Below, one piece after another: positions 51,795 to 62,748 of a stretch of 64,000 nucleotides of DNA (position 1 is its first letter; each line of letters opens with the position of its first letter). The stretch lies in assembly GCA_014803985.1 (NCBI GenBank), contig JAAVAO010000014.1:6900-70899 (forward strand), in the 5' to 3' direction. This DNA is from Treponema sp. Its GTDB lineage: Bacteria; Spirochaetota; Spirochaetia; Treponematales; Treponemataceae. The notes under the pieces were generated by a model that saw nothing but the letters and a program-made list of their open reading frames with translations, ran no database searches and was not told the DNA's origin. Both the position numbers and the translations under genes were made by a program.

Positions 51795-54665
51795 ATGTTT
51801 TATCAGATGATAGAAAAACAACGGAATAAATGGTATGCGGAAAATTGCTCAGTCGCAGATCTTATCTCATATATGGGAAAAAACAATAAAATGCGTGATG
51901 CGCAAATAGACGCCATAAAGACTTATCTGTATCTCAAAATAGCTTGCAAAAATAAACCGCTCTACGAATTATTTACAAACGGCAAATTTAACTCGCTAAA
52001 TTTAGATGAACTGCCTGTTCCAACTGCTGTAAGGGAAACACTTAGCAATAATCCTGCGCTTGCGGCTTTGTATGAGTGCTGCTATCAAAAAGTTGCCGGT
52101 AAGAAAATATCCACAAACGGAATAGAAGCCATACAAGATAATCCCGCTACGATAAACGCTAACGAGTTTTTCAAGAATGTATTTTACGGCGTTACATATT
52201 CTGACTATCTTTTTAGTTTGCCAATGGGTGCGGGCAAAACGTATTTAATGGCTGCATTCATTTATCTTGATTTGTATTTTGCTATGAATGAACCAACAAA
52301 TAAAGCCTTTGCCCATAACTTTATCATATTTGCTCCTTCTGGCTTAAAATCTTCGGTTGTTCCAAGCCTTAAAACTATACAGAATTTTGATCCGTCGTGG
52401 ATAATAGCAGAGCCTGTTGCTTCAGAATTAAAACGCAAGTTGATATTTGAAGTATTGGATGAAAACAAGACGGCTAAAAAATCCAACAAGACAAGAAATC
52501 CGAACGCACAAAAAATTGCCAATCATCAACCGTTTGCGGATTTGTTTGGGTTGGTCGCCATTACCAATGCGGAAAAAGTAATTTTAGATAGAATACAGGA
52601 AAAGAACGGGCAAATATCCTTATTTGACGAAAGCGAAGATATACGAGATAAACAGGCAAACGAGCTTAGAAATCTAATTGGAAAACTGCCTAATCTTTCT
52701 ATATTTATTGATGAAGTCCATCACGCCGCAACCGACGAGAAAAAACTTCGTGCAGTCGTAAACAAATGGGCGACAAGTGGCACGGTTAATAGCGTTATCG
52801 GTTTTTCGGGAACTCCGTATTTGCAAAAAGCGGAACAGTTTTTCATAACCGATGAATCTGGAATAAAGACGGAAGAAATCTCCAATATCGTTTACTATTA
52901 CCGCCTTGTTGATGGTATAGGGAACTTTTTGAAAAAGCCAGTTGTTTACACTTCAAGCAGCAACAATCGTCTTGAAATAGTTGAAAGCGGCGTTCGTCAA
53001 TTTTTAGACGATTATAAAGATAAAATTTATCCAGACGGTACGTGCGCCAAATTAGGTATATATTGCGGAAGTATAGAAACATTGGAAGAACAAGTTTATC
53101 CGCTCATTGAAAAGATTGTCGCCGACTATGGATTAAATTCCGCAGAAGTGATTTTGAAATTCCACGGTGGGAATAAGAATTATCCCATTCCCACCGATAG
53201 CGAATATGAGTTTGCTTCTCTTGACAAACCTCTTTCCAAAAAGAAAATTATATTGCTGGTACAAATCGGTAAAGAGGGCTGGGACTGTCGTAGTCTTACA
53301 GGTATCATTCTTTCGCAAGAGGGCGATTGCTCCACGAATATGGTCTTGCAAACGTCATGTCGCTGTCTTCGTCAGGTCGAAAAGGGCGTTATCGAAAGTG
53401 CACTCATCTACCTCAATGAAGGCAATGCAAAAACATTGAATTTACAATTACAGCAACAACATAAAATCAACTTGGACGATTTCCAAAAAGGAACGCAAGC
53501 AACTTTTTATCCAATTAAACGCTATGACCGTACAAAATATTTAAAGTTGCCGAAGGTGGATTTTTATCAGTTGAAAATAAATTACTGCACATTTAATGAA
53601 GAAGAGCCTACCGATATTGCGGATAAGATCTTGCAATCACCCGCAGGCACAGAAATTCAGATGTTGAAAGAAAAAAACGAAATGTCAACCGAATTACGTA
53701 GAATTGACATTGATATAGATAGCACGGAACGAGGAACAATGATAGCGAATTTCAATACCTGGATGAATGAAATTTGTAAAGAGAGTTTTGGATTTGTCGG
53801 TTATGAAAGTTTAACGCCTTATATTACAGAATTGAAGAAAGTATTTGATAAGATAACTTTTGTCAAAGACGATAATTATTATTTTAGTTCTCTCTTTAAC
53901 CAAGTCGTTGTCAGAGAAAATATTCGAAAAGCTTTTTATGCGAAACGTTCTTTTAAAACGACGGAAGAACTGATTCCCGATGAAGCAAGTTTACTGCATG
54001 TCGAAAACTTTACCAACGAAATAATTACTTCTACGCCTAAAATATTTACGCCTGATGCGGATACAGTAGAAAAAATTATTGCGGATGACAAAGGGGTGTT
54101 AGGATTAAGCAAAGTCGAAAAACACATGCTTGAACTTGCAAAGGCAACGAATAATACAGAAATAATCAAACTTTTAAGTAATAAATCTTTTTCTCATGCA
54201 ATGAAAAACAATTCTTATCACTACTTGCCTTATAAAACGGACAGTGATTTTGAAATTAAATTTTTGGAGGAAATCCTTACATTTGATGTTGTAAAGGAAC
54301 TTAACCTTGAAGTATATTACAACGGTGACAGGGCATTGACCGAGTTCAAAATAAAATGCTATAAATCGGCAAATGGCAAGTTGAGATACATTGGTATGTA
54401 CACTCCCGATTTTTTGATAATCAAACGAAAAAATAGGGATATACATAAACTTATCATTGTTGAAACAAAAGGTAAAATCTATGCCAATGATCCCACTTTT
54501 GTTGATAAGCGGCAATTTACCGTAAATGATTTTATTTTGAAAAATAACGAAATGTTTGGTTACAATAAATTTGCTTATCTTTACTTGGAGGATTCTATTT
54601 CAGAAAATAATAGAATTATAAGGACAATAGAAACGGTTAAAGAATTTTTTACGGAGATAAACTAA
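51795..54665 (+). CDS. Type III restriction enzyme Res-like helicase-nuclease
   Basis: This 956-residue SF2 helicase has Walker A FSLPMGAGKTYLM (near 140), motif II IFIDEVHHAATD (near 308), motif III VIGFSGTPYL (near 336), and motif VI-like QTSCRCLRQ (near 520). The C-terminal PD-(D/E)XK endonuclease has YTPDFLI and IIVETKGK (near 870-895). It is the restriction part of a type III-like system. Unusually it precedes the methylase, with a membrane-protein gene between. AAAGGAT lies before the ATG. The 220-base spacer upstream holds an AT-rich inverted repeat near 51603-51624 and no gene. Confidence 0.9.
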   Translation: MFYQMIEKQRNKWYAENCSVADLISYMGKNNKMRDAQIDAIKTYLYLKIACKNKPLYELFTNGKFNSLNLDELPVPTAVRETLSNNPALAALYECCYQKVAGKKISTNGIEAIQDNPATINANEFFKNVFYGVTYSDYLFSLPMGAGKTYLMAAFIYLDLYFAMNEPTNKAFAHNFIIFAPSGLKSSVVPSLKTIQNFDPSWIIAEPVASELKRKLIFEVLDENKTAKKSNKTRNPNAQKIANHQPFADLFGLVAITNAEKVILDRIQEKNGQISLFDESEDIRDKQANELRNLIGKLPNLSIFIDEVHHAATDEKKLRAVVNKWATSGTVNSVIGFSGTPYLQKAEQFFITDESGIKTEEISNIVYYYRLVDGIGNFLKKPVVYTSSSNNRLEIVESGVRQFLDDYKDKIYPDGTCAKLGIYCGSIETLEEQVYPLIEKIVADYGLNSAEVILKFHGGNKNYPIPTDSEYEFASLDKPLSKKKIILLVQIGKEGWDCRSLTGIILSQEGDCSTNMVLQTSCRCLRQVEKGVIESALIYLNEGNAKTLNLQLQQQHKINLDDFQKGTQATFYPIKRYDRTKYLKLPKVDFYQLKINYCTFNEEEPTDIADKILQSPAGTEIQMLKEKNEMSTELRRIDIDIDSTERGTMIANFNTWMNEICKESFGFVGYESLTPYITELKKVFDKITFVKDDNYYFSSLFNQVVVRENIRKAFYAKRSFKTTEELIPDEASLLHVENFTNEIITSTPKIFTPDADTVEKIIADDKGVLGLSKVEKHMLELAKATNNTEIIKLLSNKSFSHAMKNNSYHYLPYKTDSDFEIKFLEEILTFDVVKELNLEVYYNGDRALTEFKIKCYKSANGKLRYIGMYTPDFLIIKRKNRDIHKLIIVETKGKIYANDPTFVDKRQFTVNDFILKNNEMFGYNKFAYLYLEDSISENNRIIRTIETVKEFFTEIN

Positions 54666-55220
54666 ATGAATTGGTGGCAAAGTTTATTGATAGCATTAGT
54701 TCCTGCGATAATAACTGCTTTTATTTCATGGTTAATTTCGCATACGCAAATAAAGAATGCAAAAAAAGAATTAAAAGAAAAGTATGAGAATGAGAACAAA
54801 CTATATATTTCAAAAATGCGGTTTAATTTAGAATTTGGTATTTACAAAGAAATTTCGGAAAGTTTGGTTGCATTAGCAATGAACACAATTACTTTGTTCC
54901 CTATAGATGATGATAAATCTATCGCTGGTGTTGACTATTTTGAAAAAACGGTTGTTTTATTAAATACGGCTACTGAAGTTAATAATAAATATGCTATATT
55001 TATTATTAACGAATGGTACGAAAAATTTACTTATATCACAAATTTATGTCGATTGCAAGTTGAAGCTTATAAAGATAAAATTATTAATCAGTTTCATATT
55101 TCAAACGAAAAAGAAAAAGAATGTTGCGAAAGAACCCAACAAATTAAAGATGCTTTTGACGAATTGGTTTTCGAACTTAGAACTCACATAAATACACTTG
55201 GCGTTAAGGAGAATAACTAA
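54666..55220 (+). CDS. Membrane-anchored coiled-coil protein inside the type III-like cluster
   Basis: This 184-residue protein has one N-terminal membrane helix (about 5-25, LLIALVPAIITAFISWLI). A charged coiled coil (NAKKELKEKYENENK) and a helical cytoplasmic domain follow. Its ATG follows the Res stop with no gap, and its stop lies just before the Mod start, so it is an integral gene of the operon. Type III systems normally have only mod and res. No family recognised. It could recruit the complex to the membrane or act as an effector. Confidence 0.65.
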   Translation: MNWWQSLLIALVPAIITAFISWLISHTQIKNAKKELKEKYENENKLYISKMRFNLEFGIYKEISESLVALAMNTITLFPIDDDKSIAGVDYFEKTVVLLNTATEVNNKYAIFIINEWYEKFTYITNLCRLQVEAYKDKIINQFHISNEKEKECCERTQQIKDAFDELVFELRTHINTLGVKENN

Positions 55221-55221
55221 T

Positions 55222-57057
55222 ATGCCGATTAAATACATACCGTTCTTCCCTGAACCGATTGAAGGACAAGCTATACTGGATAATTTTAAAAGGACTTTAC
55301 GCTATAAAGGTGCTTATGATGTGGCTGACAAGCTGCGTCGTGGTATGCCGTATTATGAAGTCGAAAAGCAAGAAACCGTTGGCGAAAATAAAGACGGCAA
55401 CTTGGTTATTCGCGGCGAATGTGTTTCTGCCTGCGCTTATTTGCGTGAGCAAGGAATAAAGGTGGATTTGGTTTATATTGACCCGCCCTTTGCAAGCGGA
55501 GCGGATTACGCCAAAAAAGTTTATATCCGCCGCAATCCTAAAGTTGCCGAAGCAATAGAGAAAACTGAAAAAGAACTTGACATAGATGAATTGAAAGCTT
55601 TTGAAGAAAAAATGTACGGTGACGTTTGGGATAAAGAAAAATATCTCAACTGGATGTACGAAAATCTTGTAGCCATAAAATCGGTTATGAGCGAAACCGC
55701 TTCTATTTATGTTCATTTAGATTGGCATATCGGTCATTATGTAAAAATTCTCATGGATGAAATATTTGGAGAGGATAATTTTAGAAATGAAATTGTATGG
55801 TACTATGATGATAAATTTGCAACTGGCGGTAACTCGTTGGATAAAAATCATGATTTGCTATATCTATATTCAAAAAGCGATAGTTCAATTGAATATCCAT
55901 ATTTAATTCCAAAAGATGAGGTTAGCAAGCGTGCCCTTAGGCAAAAAGTGAATGGAAGAACTGTTGATGTTTGTGATGAAAATGGAAATAAAATCATGGT
56001 GGAATATTCAGAGAAGAGAATTGATGACGTATGGTGGATTCCAAGAACTATTTCGAAAAATCTAAGCGAAAACTATGCTACACAGAAGCCTGAAGAAATT
56101 CTGAAGAGAGTCATTTCACATTCTTCCAATCAAAGGATGGTTGTTGCTGACTTTTTCGGCGGAAGCGGTGTCACTGCTGCCGTAGCGAATAAGCTCGACC
56201 GTAAATTCATTACGAGTGATATCGGGCTTAACGCAGTCCAAACCATACGTGACAGATTAAAAGGTGATGGCGCGGGATTTGATTTGTTAGAAATTAAAGA
56301 CGGCGTATCTCTCTATCGTAATCCTGTTCAAACAATGGACAAAATTAAGTCTTTAATACCAGGGCTTAAAAATGACGTTTCGCTTGATGAGTTTTGGGAA
56401 GGAGCAATATCGGATAGCAAACTTGGTACGATTCCTGTTTACGTTCCTAATTTAATGGATAGCTCAACTAAACTTTTAGACATTGTACTTATGAACAGAA
56501 TTCTGCACGAAGCAATTCCCGATTTGGACAGTGCTATTAAAAAGGTTGTTGTATACTATGTGGATATAACCGATAAGGCAGAAATCGAAAACTTTATCAA
56601 AGAAGATAACAGCACACTCGTTGAAATCGAATTGAGAGATCTAAAAGAAATTCTTGATGATGTTGTTATCAACGATTGTGTTGAATACGATTGTAAAGAA
56701 TCTAACGGAAATTATACTTTTACATTCAACAAATTTGTAAGCGATAGAGTAAACCAGAAAATTGACGAATTTAATCAGAAGGCTTTTATTAACTCTAGTG
56801 AAAAGAAACCGTATAAGCCGATTGTAATAAGCGACGAAGGTTTAGAACTGATTGAACTTATTTCTGTTGACTGCTCTGAACCTGATGGAGAATGGCACTC
56901 TGACAGTGAAATTAAAATCGATAAAAACGGTTTCGTCATCTTGAACGGCACAAAGACAAAACAGTTCTGGGACGGCAAAATAACTTGTGATAAAAAACCG
57001 TTGCGCTTAAAAATCCGCAATATTTGCGGTGATGAAAGCGTGATAAAAATTGATTGA
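55222..57057 (+). CDS. Type III DNA-methyltransferase (Mod-like, beta class)
   Basis: This 611-residue DNA methyltransferase has catalytic motif IV DPPF (LVYIDPPFASGADY near 90) placed before the SAM motif I FFGGSGVTAAVA (near 310). That is the beta order seen in Mod subunits that make N6-methyladenine. A target-recognition region lies between (about 130-300), and the C-terminal third (380-611) is of unclear role. AAGGAGA precedes ATG 55222. It should protect host sites from the Res protein encoded upstream. Confidence 0.9.
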   Translation: MPIKYIPFFPEPIEGQAILDNFKRTLRYKGAYDVADKLRRGMPYYEVEKQETVGENKDGNLVIRGECVSACAYLREQGIKVDLVYIDPPFASGADYAKKVYIRRNPKVAEAIEKTEKELDIDELKAFEEKMYGDVWDKEKYLNWMYENLVAIKSVMSETASIYVHLDWHIGHYVKILMDEIFGEDNFRNEIVWYYDDKFATGGNSLDKNHDLLYLYSKSDSSIEYPYLIPKDEVSKRALRQKVNGRTVDVCDENGNKIMVEYSEKRIDDVWWIPRTISKNLSENYATQKPEEILKRVISHSSNQRMVVADFFGGSGVTAAVANKLDRKFITSDIGLNAVQTIRDRLKGDGAGFDLLEIKDGVSLYRNPVQTMDKIKSLIPGLKNDVSLDEFWEGAISDSKLGTIPVYVPNLMDSSTKLLDIVLMNRILHEAIPDLDSAIKKVVVYYVDITDKAEIENFIKEDNSTLVEIELRDLKEILDDVVINDCVEYDCKESNGNYTFTFNKFVSDRVNQKIDEFNQKAFINSSEKKPYKPIVISDEGLELIELISVDCSEPDGEWHSDSEIKIDKNGFVILNGTKTKQFWDGKITCDKKPLRLKIRNICGDESVIKID

Positions 57058-57131
57058 CGGATAGTTTGCTGCTGTTGAAACTTTAGAAAATAGAGAATTA
57101 GATTTATAAAAAGTCTCACGGAATTATATTT

Positions 57132-58280
57132 ATGGACAAATACGACGAATTTAAAACACTATTATATCAAACGGTATATGACAACTTTTGTGATGAAACA
57201 TTTGCTTTATCACAATTAAAAACGCTTCGTGATTGGATAAAATCGAATTTGCCAAAAAGACTTTTCCGCTATAGGCAATTTAATGAAAACAACTTAAATG
57301 CCTTGCGTAATGATGAAATATGGGGAAGCCAAGTTACAAAATACAATGACCCCTATGAATATATTCCATGTTATGATATTAAGAAAGTAAATCAATTTCT
57401 AAATAACGAATTTGATGAGAATGTAATCGCACAACAATTAAGCATCCTAAAAGCTGGAGACAGTCCGCAAAAATTTAAAAATTTATTCAATGAAAAAACG
57501 TTTCATGCTTTGATTGAAAATGTTGCTAAAATAGAGGACATATCAGCGGTAGCAAAAGGAATAAGCGCACAGAAACCGTGTATTGTACAATATTTGCAGT
57601 CTAAACTTGATGCCATAATCGAAGACTTTTTTGTCAATGTTGCTCAGGCAGAAATGAAATATAATATTGCCTGTTTTTCTGAGAACAACAATTCTCCGTT
57701 AATGTGGGGACATTATGCTGATGGTCATAAAGGTTTTTGTTTAGAATACGATTTTACGGAAAATCTCACAGATTGCAACCAATCTTGTGGTAATATTAGG
57801 GCTTGCTCCAAATTTTTATTAGAAATTCCGATTGCTCCGATTTGCTATTCGGAACACAGGTTAGATGCAACAGCAGGTATTTTATCAATTATTCAACAAA
57901 GATTAAAAAATGAAATCGGATTAGGAATGAATGACTATTTCCCCGATATGCTTCTGTGTATAAAATGCCTTCTTACAAAAGCCAGTGACTGGCATTACGA
58001 AAAGGAATGGAGACTTTTTGACTACTTTTCAGATGAATTCAAACAGTATAGACCTATCATGAACAAAAAAGCAAAAGCGATTTATTTGGGAATCAGTATG
58101 TTTCAAGAGCATAAACAAAAATTATTGTCAATTGCAGAAGAAAAAGAAATTCCATGCTATCAAGTAGTGCCGAGTTATGAAACATCAGAATTTATATATA
58201 TCCCAATTCGTATTTTTGACGGAAAAAAGCATCTTTCAGAACTTTTAGAGGAGTGCGGCATAGAAAATACGCCTGTATAA
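57132..58280 (+). CDS. DUF2971-family protein
   Basis: This 382-residue protein matches DUF2971: FRYRQFNENNLNALRNDEIW near 39 (start of the family domain), ACFSENNNSPLMWGHYADGHKGFCLEYD near 178, and WHYEKEWRLFDYF near 292. The biochemical role is unknown; many members lie in defence or mobile regions. It follows the Mod gene by 74 bases on the same strand and may be the fourth gene of the type III-like cluster. No signal or membrane segment. Confidence 0.78.
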   Translation: MDKYDEFKTLLYQTVYDNFCDETFALSQLKTLRDWIKSNLPKRLFRYRQFNENNLNALRNDEIWGSQVTKYNDPYEYIPCYDIKKVNQFLNNEFDENVIAQQLSILKAGDSPQKFKNLFNEKTFHALIENVAKIEDISAVAKGISAQKPCIVQYLQSKLDAIIEDFFVNVAQAEMKYNIACFSENNNSPLMWGHYADGHKGFCLEYDFTENLTDCNQSCGNIRACSKFLLEIPIAPICYSEHRLDATAGILSIIQQRLKNEIGLGMNDYFPDMLLCIKCLLTKASDWHYEKEWRLFDYFSDEFKQYRPIMNKKAKAIYLGISMFQEHKQKLLSIAEEKEIPCYQVVPSYETSEFIYIPIRIFDGKKHLSELLEECGIENTPV

Positions 58281-58344
58281 CTCCGCCCTGTTTCAAAAAT
58301 AGACCCTTTGATCAAATCTATCAACTCTCCGTTAAAATCTTGCA

Positions 58345-58354
58345 GGGGGGGGGG
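58345..58354 (+). repeat. Homopolymeric G tract (10 G), intergenic
   Basis: Ten Gs lie in the 240-base gap between the convergent DUF2971 gene and the sensor kinase gene. No gene or other structure was recognised in the rest of the gap. Confidence 0.9.
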
Positions 58355-58520
58355 CTATCCTAAATGATACAGCCCTTTAAGCCGCTCTTTATCAATAGAC
58401 AAAAGTTTTTGTGCTTTTTATCAATTCTCCTTCCGTTTTATTGCGGTTGTAGGTCAAGAAAAATTCTATTTTTTTCAAAATACTCGGATGTGACGAGAAG
58501 AGTTTACGGACAACGCGCTT

Positions 58521-61500
58521 TTATTCATTTCGTACATTCTCATCCCCTTTCTCCAAAATATCCCTGAGAACGCTTATGAGTTCAGGGATGTTGACGGGCT
58601 TTGCTATGTGACCGTTCATGCCTGCTTCGTGCGTTTTTTTGCGGTCTTCCTCAAAGGCGTTTGCTGTCATTGCTACGATGGGAACAGTGGATTTTGCATG
58701 GTCTTGTAGGGCGCGGATTTGGCGTGTGGCTTCGTAGCCGTCCATAACAGGCATTTGAATGTCCATCAAAATTAAGTCGTAAGCACCAGCAGGAGCGTTC
58801 TTGACGGTTTCTACCGCTGTACTGCCGTTGTCCGCAATGGTGATGATTGCCCCTTCCTCTTCCAAAATTGTTTTTGCAATTTCTTGATTTAACTCAATGT
58901 CATCAACGAGGAGAATTTTTTTGCCGGCAAGGAATTCTAACGGCTTTTCTTCTTCAGGTGAGACATCTTCTTTTTTACGGTATGGGGATAACAGGGCTTC
59001 GCGCAACTCGGAGAGGAAAAGTGGCTTTGAGCAGAATCCAGTTACGCCTACTTTGCGCGCCTCGTCCTCAATATCTGTCCAGTCGTAGGCGGTCAGAATG
59101 ATGATAGGCGTTGTATTTCCGATGACTTGCCGTATTTGACGGACAATTTCTACTCCATTCATGTCAGGTAGAAGCCAGTCAATGATGTATGCGCTGTATG
59201 GGTCGTTCTGTTCAAGCGCAAATTCGGTGCGAATGATTGCCTCCTTGCCCTGACTTGTCCAGTCGGGGCGCATGCCAATTGATGTGAGCATTTTACTCAC
59301 GCTCATGCAAGTGTTCACATCGTCGTCCACAACAAGTGCGTGTAGATTTGCAAGTTCTTCCAGTCGCTCGGGTTTTATCTCTGTGTTGGAAATGCGGAAT
59401 TGGAACGATACAGTGAATTCTGTGCCTTTGCCAGACTCGCTTTCTACGGAAATCGTTCCGTTCATCATGTCTACGATGTTCTTGGTGATTGCAAGCCCCA
59501 GTCCTGTGCCTTGAATGCCACTCACCGTTGCGGTATGTTCGCGCTCAAACGGTTCAAATAAATGCTTTTGGAATTCTTCGCTCATGCCGATGCCAGTGTC
59601 CTTTATGATAAACTGGTAGGAAGCGTATCCTTCTGGCGCGCCAGGCAGTTGGATGATACGTATGCTAACCATACCGCCTGCCTTTGTGTATTTCATAGCA
59701 TTGCTAAGAATATTGAGCAGCACTTGGTTTAATCGGAGTTTGTCGCAGATGATATTTTCATTTGTAACGTCAACTGTGTCGATGAAAAATTCAAGTTGTT
59801 TTGCCTTCACATCGGCTTGCACAATTGTCTTGAGGTCGTGCATAATTTCTGGCAGATTTGCCTCATTTTCTTCGATTCTCACTTTTCCGCTTTCAATGCG
59901 GCTCATATCAAGCACATCGTTTATGAGGCTCAAAAGGTGATTGCTCGACGTAAGAATTTTTTCCAGGTAATTTTTTACTGTATCCTTGTTGTCGATGTGA
60001 GTGGCTGCGAGTGAGGTAAACCCAATGATTGCATTCATAGGCGTACGAATGTCGTGCGACATATTGTTGAGGAATGTTGTTTTTGCGTGGTTTGCGTACT
60101 GGGCTTCAGCAAGGGCCTCGGCAAGGGCAATTTTTTGCTCTCTCTCTTTGCGGACGATTTCATCAATGTTGCGGAATCCTCCTAAAACAAAACTACATTC
60201 TTTCTTATCGGGTGTGTCCACTCTTGCATAGATGAATTGGAACACTTGCTCCTCTTTGTCAACGAGTATTCGATAACTTCCTATATATTCCTGCTCTGTT
60301 GCTAGTTTCTCTGCTATGGTTGAAAGAGACAGCGCATTCGTAAGATACTCTTTGTCTTCAGGATGAACGCGTTCTTCTATATATCTATTCAAAAGCAATG
60401 TATACGGATAGAGCTGGTTGGAATCTTTTTTCAATCCTGTTGTCACATAGCCTTCCAATTTAATAATCTGTGCAGTGTCGTTTTTTATATCGATTGAATA
60501 GATATTCAAAAAGTCTCGACTGAGTGTGTCAACAATAGCGAATTCTTCCGTTAGTTTTTTATTTGACAGTTTTGTCATATACAGGGCTTTTTTATTCCAA
60601 TGCGCCCTAAGCAGCAATGACCAAATGATGGTGATAAACAAAATGAACAAAATGATAACAATAGCCAGAATTTGAGGATGTACACGCAAATATTGCATAA
60701 GCGTCATACTTGCAGGAGTGTAAAAAGTGTAGTTTGTAACAAATTGATTTAGTATGTCATTCGGCATATTTCGTACGCACTTGCTTAAGATTGTTGCAAG
60801 TTCGTGGTCGCTGCTGTTTCGCACATACAGGCAGAATTGAAAACGCGTTCCGTTTATAATGTCATATTGGAGCGTGTTGGTAAAATCATTGTTGATAAAA
60901 CTCTGTGCCATATAGGTGTAGACATAGGTTGCGTCCACTTTTTTATCCAAGACTGCCTGTAACGCTTCTTCATGTGTTGCATATTTTAAGATTTTTGCAT
61001 TTTTTGGAATGTCATTGCCAATTACGTTTTTGATTTTTGTATCTTCTTCTTGTGATTCCACTATTGCTATAGTCTTGAGAATTCCGATAAAGTTTTTCCT
61101 TGTAATTTTTGCAATCCCTGTATCCAAGTATTCATCCATGAAAAATCCTTTATCTTGGCTGAATGATTCAAGCATGTCTGTTCTTTTGTCTATAACAACA
61201 TCAACAACGTTGTCGGCAAGAATATAGTAGTCTTTGAGATTTTCTGGTGTTATGACGGTATAGGGAAGTCCTGCAAGATTCATCACTTCTGCAAAGTAGT
61301 CCAACATTATTCCTTTGAGAACGCCGTTTTCGACATACGAATAGGGCTTCCTGTCGTTGCTTGCAGTTACGGTAATTGTCTTTTTTCCCGATACGACTTT
61401 TTGAGCGTATGCTTTTTCTCGTTCGCTAAACATCAGACCAAATGTGCGAAGAGAACTATAATATTTATAATATAAATTATTTTTCCAGTCGCCTTCGTTG

Positions 61501-62195
61501 ATGTCTATTTGCGTTATCGCATAGTTGATTTCGTTCAAAAGTTCGGTGTCATCTTTGCGCACTATTGCATAAAAATTTTCAGTGGAAATCAGTTCAAGCG
61601 TTTTTTCGTTTTGTCTTTTGCGTAGATTACTGGAAAGTATTGCATCGATTTTACCGTTTTGCAAATCTGTGGCGAGATCGTTGGTGTCGGTATATTCTAT
61701 TACTTTATAGGTAAATCCATGCGTTCGAGCAAACTCTTCCAGCAAAGCGTTTTGGCTGTTTCCCGTAATGACTCCTACTGTCATTCCATCGTATGTGTTG
61801 TAGCGTCCGCCGTATAACGTTTTATTATCTGCCTTTATGGAAAGCAGCGTGCTGTTTCGTCCAATCGGAAGTGAAAAAGCAAAATCGCGTTCACGCTCGG
61901 GAGTTCTTCGTGCAGAAGTGGTGATATCAATTTCACCGTTTTTTAGCATAGTGAGCATTTCGCTCCATGTGTTGTCGTAACCAGCATACTCAAAGTTTAA
62001 GTGGGAATATTCTGAAATAAGATTTAAAAATTCAATGCCGTATCCGTATAAATCACCATGTTGGTTTTTGGAATGGTAGCCGTCAAAATTGAATACGCCT
62101 GCTTTGATCGTTTTATTGTTCGGCTTTTCCTGCGAGATCACTGTTGCCGATGCAACTAATGCCACTACTATACATATTGCAAAACACTTCTTCAT
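58521..62195 (-). CDS. Hybrid sensor histidine kinase with two periplasmic solute-binding domains
   Basis: This protein of about 1224 residues has a signal peptide, then two family-3 solute-binding domains (about 30-255 and 270-500). One membrane helix (about 520-545) follows, then a PAS-like region. HisKA has the phospho-acceptor in [13 protein letters not shown] (near 745). HATPase has [10 protein letters not shown] and GTGLGLAI. Two receiver domains follow ([43 protein letters not shown]). It resembles BvgS/EvgS-type kinases that bind amino-acid-like ligands. ATG 62195 is chosen because GGGAAAAG precedes it and a signal peptide follows. Output is probably by phosphorelay to a separate regulator. 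Confidence 0.9.
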   Translation of the reverse strand: MKKCFAICIVVALVASATVISQEKPNNKTIKAGVFNFDGYHSKNQHGDLYGYGIEFLNLISEYSHLNFEYAGYDNTWSEMLTMLKNGEIDITTSARRTPERERDFAFSLPIGRNSTLLSIKADNKTLYGGRYNTYDGMTVGVITGNSQNALLEEFARTHGFTYKVIEYTDTNDLATDLQNGKIDAILSSNLRKRQNEKTLELISTENFYAIVRKDDTELLNEINYAITQIDINEGDWKNNLYYKYYSSLRTFGLMFSEREKAYAQKVVSGKKTITVTASNDRKPYSYVENGVLKGIMLDYFAEVMNLAGLPYTVITPENLKDYYILADNVVDVVIDKRTDMLESFSQDKGFFMDEYLDTGIAKITRKNFIGILKTIAIVESQEEDTKIKNVIGNDIPKNAKILKYATHEEALQAVLDKKVDATYVYTYMAQSFINNDFTNTLQYDIINGTRFQFCLYVRNSSDHELATILSKCVRNMPNDILNQFVTNYTFYTPASMTLMQYLRVHPQILAIVIILFILFITIIWSLLLRAHWNKKALYMTKLSNKKLTEEFAIVDTLSRDFLNIYSIDIKNDTAQIIKLEGYVTTGLKKDSNQLYPYTLLLNRYIEERVHPEDKEYLTNALSLSTIAEKLATEQEYIGSYRILVDKEEQVFQFIYARVDTPDKKECSFVLGGFRNIDEIVRKEREQKIALAEALAEAQYANHAKTTFLNNMSHDIRTPMNAIIGFTSLAATHIDNKDTVKNYLEKILTSSNHLLSLINDVLDMSRIESGKVRIEENEANLPEIMHDLKTIVQADVKAKQLEFFIDTVDVTNENIICDKLRLNQVLLNILSNAMKYTKAGGMVSIRIIQLPGAPEGYASYQFIIKDTGIGMSEEFQKHLFEPFEREHTATVSGIQGTGLGLAITKNIVDMMNGTISVESESGKGTEFTVSFQFRISNTEIKPERLEELANLHALVVDDDVNTCMSVSKMLTSIGMRPDWTSQGKEAIIRTEFALEQNDPYSAYIIDWLLPDMNGVEIVRQIRQVIGNTTPIIILTAYDWTDIEDEARKVGVTGFCSKPLFLSELREALLSPYRKKEDVSPEEEKPLEFLAGKKILLVDDIELNQEIAKTILEEEGAIITIADNGSTAVETVKNAPAGAYDLILMDIQMPVMDGYEATRQIRALQDHAKSTVPIVAMTANAFEEDRKKTHEAGMNGHIAKPVNIPELISVLRDILEKGDENVRNE

Positions 62196-62394
62196 GTACT
62201 TTTCCCATAAAAAGTCAAATTGTACAAACGGACAAACAAACTCCATAGCACAAGGCGAGATGTTTCGTCATTTATCCGAACAGACATACGCCTCATTTGC
62301 ACGAGTTGAGTTCCATTGCAACTTCTGAGCGTTTTGTTGATGTTATCAATATAACATTTCACTACAACCCTGTCAAGAAAAAATCCCATTCGCA

Positions 62395-62486
62395 AGTCGC
62401 AAGTCTTATGAGCAAGTGCCAATTCGTTGACGAATAAAGAGAGCGCACTTGAGCGAAGTGAATGCACAGGGCTTTGCCTTGCGACT
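62395..62486. other. Multibranched hairpin element between kinase and MCP
   Basis: AGTCGCAAG (62395-62403) pairs with CTTGCGACT (62478-62486). It encloses ATTCG-TTGA-CGAAT (62422-62435) and CACTT-GAGCG-AAGTG (62446-62460). This has the same three-way-junction topology as the array units at the left end, with unrelated sequence. Confidence 0.45.
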
Positions 62487-62514
62487 GGAACACCTATTAG
62501 AAGAGGAAATGTTG

Positions 62515-62523
62515 CCCCCCCCC
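62515..62523 (+). repeat. Homopolymeric C tract (9 C), intergenic
   Basis: Nine Cs (nine Gs on the minus strand) lie between the divergent sensor kinase and MCP genes, about 320 bases from one start and 225 from the other. Confidence 0.9.
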
Positions 62524-62748
62524 TCCAAAAAAAACGCAAAATTTGGACTGTTTTATGGTGAATGTCGGTTGTGTTGCAGTTTGTGGTTGGTGCATGCTTT
62601 TGTCTTGACGGCATTCTTTTTTTATTATACGCTTTTTATAGGCTGATATGCACAGCAGTAAAAATTCAACAAAAAGATTCTTGTCTTGCGTCTTTTATGA
62701 AAACACCGTTTCCGTAGATTGTATGCATTGAACGGGGAGGAGAGCCTT

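Noticed and set aside
58364-58567. 67-residue open frame after the G tract
   Set aside because: No ribosome site, no recognisable motif, and it overlaps the 3' end of the sensor kinase gene on the other strand.
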